A stretch of 64,000 nt of DNA from Deltaproteobacteria bacterium (GTDB lineage: Bacteria > Myxococcota_C > UBA6777): NCBI GenBank assembly GCA_002731275.1, contig PCBK01000093.1:1-64000 (forward strand), in the 5' to 3' direction. Made by a program: the position numbers and the translations under genes. Of the stretch, positions 59,871 through 64,000 are shown one piece after another (within the stretch, counting starts at the first letter, position 1; every line of letters begins with the position of its first letter). The notes beneath the pieces are model-generated. The model saw nothing but the letters and a program-made list of their open reading frames with translations, made no database searches and had not been told where the DNA came from.

Positions 59871-59905
59871 GATAGAGCCTTTCTGTTGGGGCCTTTTGTC
59901 TCACC

Positions 59906-61369
59906 TTACCAGGGGACAACCTGGAAATCCTTAAAGAGTTTGCCATGAATGGAGACGTCGAACAAGAGCGATTGATAGATGGGGTCGGTGATCCTTGTGG
60001 CGGCGTCGTCGAAGTCGAGAGGTGCCTCAACGCCGAGCTCAATCCACTTCTCTCGTGTGATCATGCCGTTCTCGATCGAGGCCCAGCCAGGGTCGACTCC
60101 AACCCTGTATAGTCCGAGCTTTGTGTCCGCGTGTGCTCCTGAAAAGGTCAACATGTTGAGGGCGGACTTCGTCATGTTGGTGTGGGGGTGTTTTGCTCCC
60201 TTTGTCGGTTTCTTGGAGGTGACAAATTGTCCTTCAATCGACGTGACGTTGACGATAAAACGCTTCTCAAAAGGAGAATTCAACATCAACGGCCTGAGAT
60301 GTTTCATCAACAAAAAGGGCGCCATCGCGTTGATCATATGGACCTCCAACAGCTCAAAGTCCTCCACATCTTCGATCTCTTGCTCCCACGATGTGTACGC
60401 TCTGTTATCCGCTGGTTGACCATACATGTTCAGTTCGTTTTGAGGAAAACTGTGTGGATCTTCTTGAAAGTCCTCTGCGAGGATCGGCAGACTTGACAGA
60501 ACAGGTGCATATTGTCTCTGTGTGATATCGTCGGAGAGGGGAAGCAGCTCGCTCGACAATTGGGAGGTTGTGTTTTCTGTGAGTTGACGAGAGGAGTGGG
60601 TGTGCTTTTGGTAGAGGGCTTTGCAGACATCCGACAAGAGCTGGTAAGCGTCCTCTGATTCGAAGGGTTGGGATTCATTGTGAAGGATCGGGTTGTAGTA
60701 AGGTGTGGGTCTTCTGATCGTTTGGGCGGCGTTGTTGATCAGGATATCGATGTGGGTGTGTTGTCTCTTGATATCTTCCACAAAGCCTCGAATCGCAGGA
60801 AAGGAGCGTAGATCCAGCGCGTGGATTTCAAGTCGGTCACGCCACGTGTGAAAGTCAGCTTCGCGAGCGTATGTCTCCGCCGCAGACTTGGGGAAGCGTG
60901 TCGTCGCGATGACATGTGCACCAGCCCGAAGCAAGCGCAACGTGGTGGCGTAGCCTATCTTGATCCTGGCACCTGTCACGATCGCGATTCGACCTCGAAG
61001 ATCGACCTGTTGTGACCGTCGCTCCCGATTGACCTCCCCACATGACACACACATCGCAGCATAAGAGGGGTGTCGCTCCAACATAAACTGTTTGCAACAA
61101 TAGCAACGTTTGCGACTTGCCAACCGCAAACCAATCACCGCGTTCCCTGGTAGGCGCTCCGGTTCATCTGTTTGTTCGGGTTCTTCTTGGGGCGGAACTT
61201 TCTCCTGGTGTCGCTCGTAGGTGGATTGGAGCCTCATGGCAGCCTGCAAGATCACTTGGAAACGTGGGTGGGTTTCGTAGCCTTCGATGTCCTGCGCAAA
61301 CTGCTGAAGTGTTTTGAGGCAGTGGACAATCTCACGTTCTTGAAGTGGTCGACGAGGTTTTTTGGCCAT
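59906..61369 (-). CDS. SDR-fold protein with N-terminal zinc ribbon
   Basis: About 487 residues. Residues 85-115 carry CYCC and CVSC, a zinc-ribbon pair. The SDR core follows: VTGARIKIGYATTLRLLRAG (cofactor site), ALDLRS, ILINNAAQT, an insert of about 110 residues, then NVTSIEG and PHTNMTKSALNM. The catalytic Tyr position of YxxxK is Thr, while Ser and Lys are kept. The subfamily with this PHTNM..K pattern is widely distributed and uncharacterised. ATG 61369 has AGGAGGAG upstream; a TTG precedes. Divergent from the GNAT gene. The altered active site makes a plain dehydrogenase role doubtful. Confidence 0.82.
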   Translation of the reverse strand: MAKKPRRPLQEREIVHCLKTLQQFAQDIEGYETHPRFQVILQAAMRLQSTYERHQEKVPPQEEPEQTDEPERLPGNAVIGLRLASRKRCYCCKQFMLERHPSYAAMCVSCGEVNRERRSQQVDLRGRIAIVTGARIKIGYATTLRLLRAGAHVIATTRFPKSAAETYAREADFHTWRDRLEIHALDLRSFPAIRGFVEDIKRQHTHIDILINNAAQTIRRPTPYYNPILHNESQPFESEDAYQLLSDVCKALYQKHTHSSRQLTENTTSQLSSELLPLSDDITQRQYAPVLSSLPILAEDFQEDPHSFPQNELNMYGQPADNRAYTSWEQEIEDVEDFELLEVHMINAMAPFLLMKHLRPLMLNSPFEKRFIVNVTSIEGQFVTSKKPTKGAKHPHTNMTKSALNMLTFSGAHADTKLGLYRVGVDPGWASIENGMITREKWIELGVEAPLDFDDAATRITDPIYQSLLFDVSIHGKLFKDFQVVPW

Positions 61370-61457
61370 CAAGCTCCTCCTGCTGCAAAAATCGAATCCA
61401 TTTCGTGATGAGATGGACTATACTCTTTTGTGTCCTCACCCTAAAGGAGAATCCCTT

Positions 61458-62018
61458 ATGGAGATCGTATGTCAATCCGAACGACTGCTCGCTCGAAGGT
61501 GGCGAGAGGACGACGCAGAGACGTTGTATGCCATTTATCGAGAACCCAAAGTGGTCGAGTTCTTAGGTGTCGCGCCTACTCCCTCACTTGAGGTCCAGCG
61601 CGAACGCATCCCAGGTCTCCTGCGCACCTATGAGCGGTATGGCGAAGGTTTCGGTGTATGGGCGATGCAGCGCAAAGAGGATGGTGTCGTCGTTGGGACG
61701 ATTATGCTCAAACATCTCCCGTACGATAAAGAACAACTCTCCGAACATATCGAGATTGGATGGCACTTAGGGGTCCCTCATTGGGGACAAGGGTATGCGA
61801 CCGAGATGGCAGAGGCGATGCTCGCATATGGTTTCAAGCGGCAAGGATGTCATGAGATCCACTGCGTCGTGGAGCCTGGAAACGATCGCTCCGTTGCCGT
61901 CGCGAAACGACTCGGCATGACAGAGCTTGAGAGGACAACGAAATACTACGATGGATTGGAGCTTCACCACCTTCTCATGACAAAAGAGGCGTGGAGCGCA
62001 TTACATACACCAACTTGA
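61458..62018 (+). CDS. GNAT family N-acetyltransferase (RimJ/RimL-like)
   Basis: About 186 residues. Acetyl-CoA motif region HWGQGYATEMAEAMLAYGF with preceding IEIGWHLGVP, and CVVEPGNDRSVAVAKRLGMTE. N-terminal SERLLARRWREDDAETLYAIYREPKVVEFLG is typical of the RimJ/L and spermidine-acetyltransferase-like branch that acetylates protein N termini or small amines. ATG 61458 has AAGGAG 8 nt upstream; upstream extension to 61362 is discarded. A TATACT -10-like motif lies at 61419-61424. Followed by the surface hydrolase gene after 8 nt. Confidence 0.92.
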   Translation: MEIVCQSERLLARRWREDDAETLYAIYREPKVVEFLGVAPTPSLEVQRERIPGLLRTYERYGEGFGVWAMQRKEDGVVVGTIMLKHLPYDKEQLSEHIEIGWHLGVPHWGQGYATEMAEAMLAYGFKRQGCHEIHCVVEPGNDRSVAVAKRLGMTELERTTKYYDGLELHHLLMTKEAWSALHTPT

Positions 62019-62026
62019 GGCGCTTT

Positions 62027-64000
62027 ATGATTCGGCGTGTTTGTCTTCTGCTTTGTTTTCTCTCTCTGTTTGTCTCTTCTTTTGTCGAGGCTGCCGACAA
62101 AAAATACCTGTTTGTCGGAAACAGCTACACCTTTGGCAACCAACCACATTCCCTCCAAGAGATCACGGAGACACTCTTGGAGTTGAATATCCCAGCCTGG
62201 AAAGATGTCTTCACCGAACAGATCGCGTATGGCGGCTATCGCTGGGAGCAGCACGCCAAAGACGCCGACGGGACCAACGGCGACAAGGCGCTTCGTGAGC
62301 GGCTTGTGGTGAGCACTGACCCCAATCACATGTGGGACATTGTGTTCTTCCAAGAGCAAAGCCAGATCCCAGGTTTTCCTTCGACGTCTCCTTATTGGAC
62401 AGCGAGTCTACAGAGTCTCAAGATCATGCATCAGTTTGTGGCACGAAAGGGCGCAAAGACGATGCTCTTGATGACGTGGGGGCGTCGTGAGGGGGATCCT
62501 CAAAATAGAACCTTGTTTCCGGACTTTAAGGGGATGCAATCGCGTTTGACGCAGGGGTATACCCAATTCGCGAAGCAGGCTTCCACGACGGCTGCGCCCG
62601 TATGGATCGCCCCTGCTGGGCTTGCGTGGGAGGCGATCTTTGACGACCTTCGATCAAAAGGGCAGGTGCCAGCCCAGCAAGGGACCGTCTTTTGGGGGCT
62701 TTACGAAGGTGACGGCAGTCACCCCAGTCAGCAAGGTTCCTATCTCGCGGGATGTGCCATCTTCTCGTCGATAACAGGACGTTCGACAGAAGGGACGAGC
62801 TGGTATCCCAACAACGCTCTTGGTGCAAGTGAGCGGACCTACCTACAAAAAATGGCCTCTCAGGCTGTACTCCAACAGGCTTTTATCCTGCCGTATCCCT
62901 GGACCTTTGCGTGGAAGGATTACGTTGGGCCAACGGATGTCTCTCACACGGGAAAAGTGATCTCAGGCCTCAACATTTGGCCATATGTGCGAGTCGCTCA
63001 GACGCTCCCAAAGATGGCGTCGATGTGGATCGGTGCACCTCACACAGGAGGGGCTGGAGGAGGGCGGCTGCGTCTTGTCGCTGGCGCTTCTATGGAGGTC
63101 GATGCGCTCGTTGTGGGGAAAGATGCGACGGGTTCTCTCGATGTACGAGGGGGGACACTCAAGGTGAAGACGCTCACACTCGCAGATGGGACGAATGCTT
63201 CGGGGAGTGTTTTACTTCGAGCTGGAACTGTAGAGGCCGAGACGATCACATTAAAGAGCAACTCTTCTTCTTTCTCCTTGGAGGGAGGGGAGCTCTTTTT
63301 CGAGACATTTATGGGGGAGCTTCGTGTCGATAAAGGTTCGATCACACCGCTCGCGAGAGCGGGGGCTGCACATGTCGATGGGGCGTTGTTGTTGTCCAAA
63401 GATGCGACGTACAATGTTCACATCACAAAGGCGCAAAGTGGGACGTATGACGTGAGTGTTTTGCACGTCGCAAAGACCGCGAAGCTCTCGGGAGAGTGCA
63501 AGGTCTTGCCTGCTGCGGCGTTTGTGCCGCCTGCCAGTCTCGTCGTGTTGCGGGCGAAAGACATCCAGATCACAGCGGACTTCCGTGTGAATGCGAAGCT
63601 CCCCGTCCAATACAGTGTCCAAAGTGGCAGTGATGGGCAAAAAGAGCTCGTGTTGACCTTCTCGAAGGTGACACAAGAGTCGGTATCAGAAGAGGTCCAT
63701 GAGTTTGTAAAGGAGTCGATCTCCGAGCCCGTAAAAGAGGCGATTCGAGAGGAGAGTCCAAGTGTGGATACCAAAGAAAAGCCTCAAGGGCACGAAGTTG
63801 TCGAATCGAGCTTTGAGCCTTCTGATGAGATCTCAACGAGACCGGACGCTGGGGGACGTGATGTGTCTGCACCAGAGGAGAGCGGAGATACACCGATACA
63901 AGGGGGATGTTGTGAGCTGGGGGCGTTTCCTGAGAGCATGTCTTTTTGGTGTATGGTGTGTTTGTTGATGGGGCTTTTTGTCAGCAGACGCCGTGTCAAT
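62027..64000 (+). CDS. SGNH-hydrolase-type (DUF4886-like) surface protein, truncated by the window end
   Basis: 658 codons are present and the frame is still open at 64000. Signal peptide (MIRRVCLLLCFLSLFVSSFVEAA). Then YLFVGNSYTFGNQPHSLQEI, where GNSYT stands in the SGNH block I, IVFFQEQSQIPGF, and EGDGSHPSQQGSYLAGCAIFSSI with the DxxH of block V, a DUF4886-like hydrolase domain. Residues from about 335 form short strands with a GSLDVRGGTLKVKTLTL-type rhythm, like a beta-helix. After an acidic Ser/Glu/Pro linker the end reads GGCCELGAF, a hydrophobic stretch and SRRRVN, matching a MYXO-CTERM-like surface-sorting signal. ATG 62027 has GAGG 6 nt upstream; 8 nt after the GNAT gene. It probably ends within a few residues beyond the window. 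Confidence 0.87.
   Translation, partial: MIRRVCLLLCFLSLFVSSFVEAADKKYLFVGNSYTFGNQPHSLQEITETLLELNIPAWKDVFTEQIAYGGYRWEQHAKDADGTNGDKALRERLVVSTDPNHMWDIVFFQEQSQIPGFPSTSPYWTASLQSLKIMHQFVARKGAKTMLLMTWGRREGDPQNRTLFPDFKGMQSRLTQGYTQFAKQASTTAAPVWIAPAGLAWEAIFDDLRSKGQVPAQQGTVFWGLYEGDGSHPSQQGSYLAGCAIFSSITGRSTEGTSWYPNNALGASERTYLQKMASQAVLQQAFILPYPWTFAWKDYVGPTDVSHTGKVISGLNIWPYVRVAQTLPKMASMWIGAPHTGGAGGGRLRLVAGASMEVDALVVGKDATGSLDVRGGTLKVKTLTLADGTNASGSVLLRAGTVEAETITLKSNSSSFSLEGGELFFETFMGELRVDKGSITPLARAGAAHVDGALLLSKDATYNVHITKAQSGTYDVSVLHVAKTAKLSGECKVLPAAAFVPPASLVVLRAKDIQITADFRVNAKLPVQYSVQSGSDGQKELVLTFSKVTQESVSEEVHEFVKESISEPVKEAIREESPSVDTKEKPQGHEVVESSFEPSDEISTRPDAGGRDVSAPEESGDTPIQGGCCELGAFPESMSFWCMVCLLMGLFVSRRRVN

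Overview
The window looks like a chromosomal segment of a Myxococcota-type (former Deltaproteobacteria) bacterium with G+C near one half by eye. This is inferred from content: two Ser/Thr kinases (one with an HRDISPHN catalytic loop, one with a PEGA domain), an FHA protein, a PATAN (DUF4388) regulator, Cys-rich repeat lipoproteins with CGxDGCGGxCGxC modules, a large outer-membrane protein of myxobacterial type, and a terminal secreted protein ending in Gly-Cys-Cys, a hydrophobic stretch and three Arg, like the MYXO-CTERM sorting signal. No tRNA, rRNA, transposase, integrase or CRISPR array was seen.

Layout. 1-848: gene-free block of intergenic repeats. 849-7326: ABC-F ATPase, FHA protein and a leftward deoB/pdp/punA nucleoside-salvage operon. 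7584-11682: rightward secreted ComEC-like metallo-beta-lactamase, a very basic ComEA-like helix-hairpin-helix protein, a Cys-rich Sel1-type protein and lspA. 11823-19241: receiver protein, VTT membrane protein, K+ channel, pseudo-receiver/PATAN/B12-binding-like regulator, M20 peptidase, sigma factor. 19260-26918: penicillin-acylase-family hydrolase, class I amidotransferase, lysine 2,3-aminomutase, TPR protein, HtrA protease. 27093-28088: two small heat-shock proteins. 28663-33553: outer-membrane protein and a dapA-dapB-folK operon with a small membrane protein. 33691-39372: LysM/novel-repeat protein, PEGA kinase, TPR/PEGA-like protein, RluA-type pseudouridine synthase. 39356-43710: two divergent Cys-rich lipoproteins. 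43711-45241: a second gene-free block with an inverted copy of the left repeats, several short hairpins and a 23-unit array of 21-bp repeats. 45242-64000: GT-C-like membrane protein, DUF952 protein, phosphoethanolamine-type methyltransferase, sialate O-acetylesterase-like protein, AlaX-type editing protein, SDRs, DUF4166-aidB pair, second kinase, LRR-like protein, GNAT acetyltransferase and a right-truncated SGNH-type surface protein.

How the genes fit together. Central metabolism (nucleoside breakdown, diaminopimelate/lysine, folate) is conventional. The distinctive part is the extracytoplasmic inventory: lipoproteins of six-Cys repeats, a membrane protein carrying one such module, secreted proteins with extremely basic segments, and regulators whose catalytic residues are missing (pseudo-receiver, B12-like domain without its His, degenerate GGDEF). 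The strongest unexplained DNA signals are the 21-bp array, whose period equals two helical turns, and the inverted repeat blocks bracketing about 43 kb.
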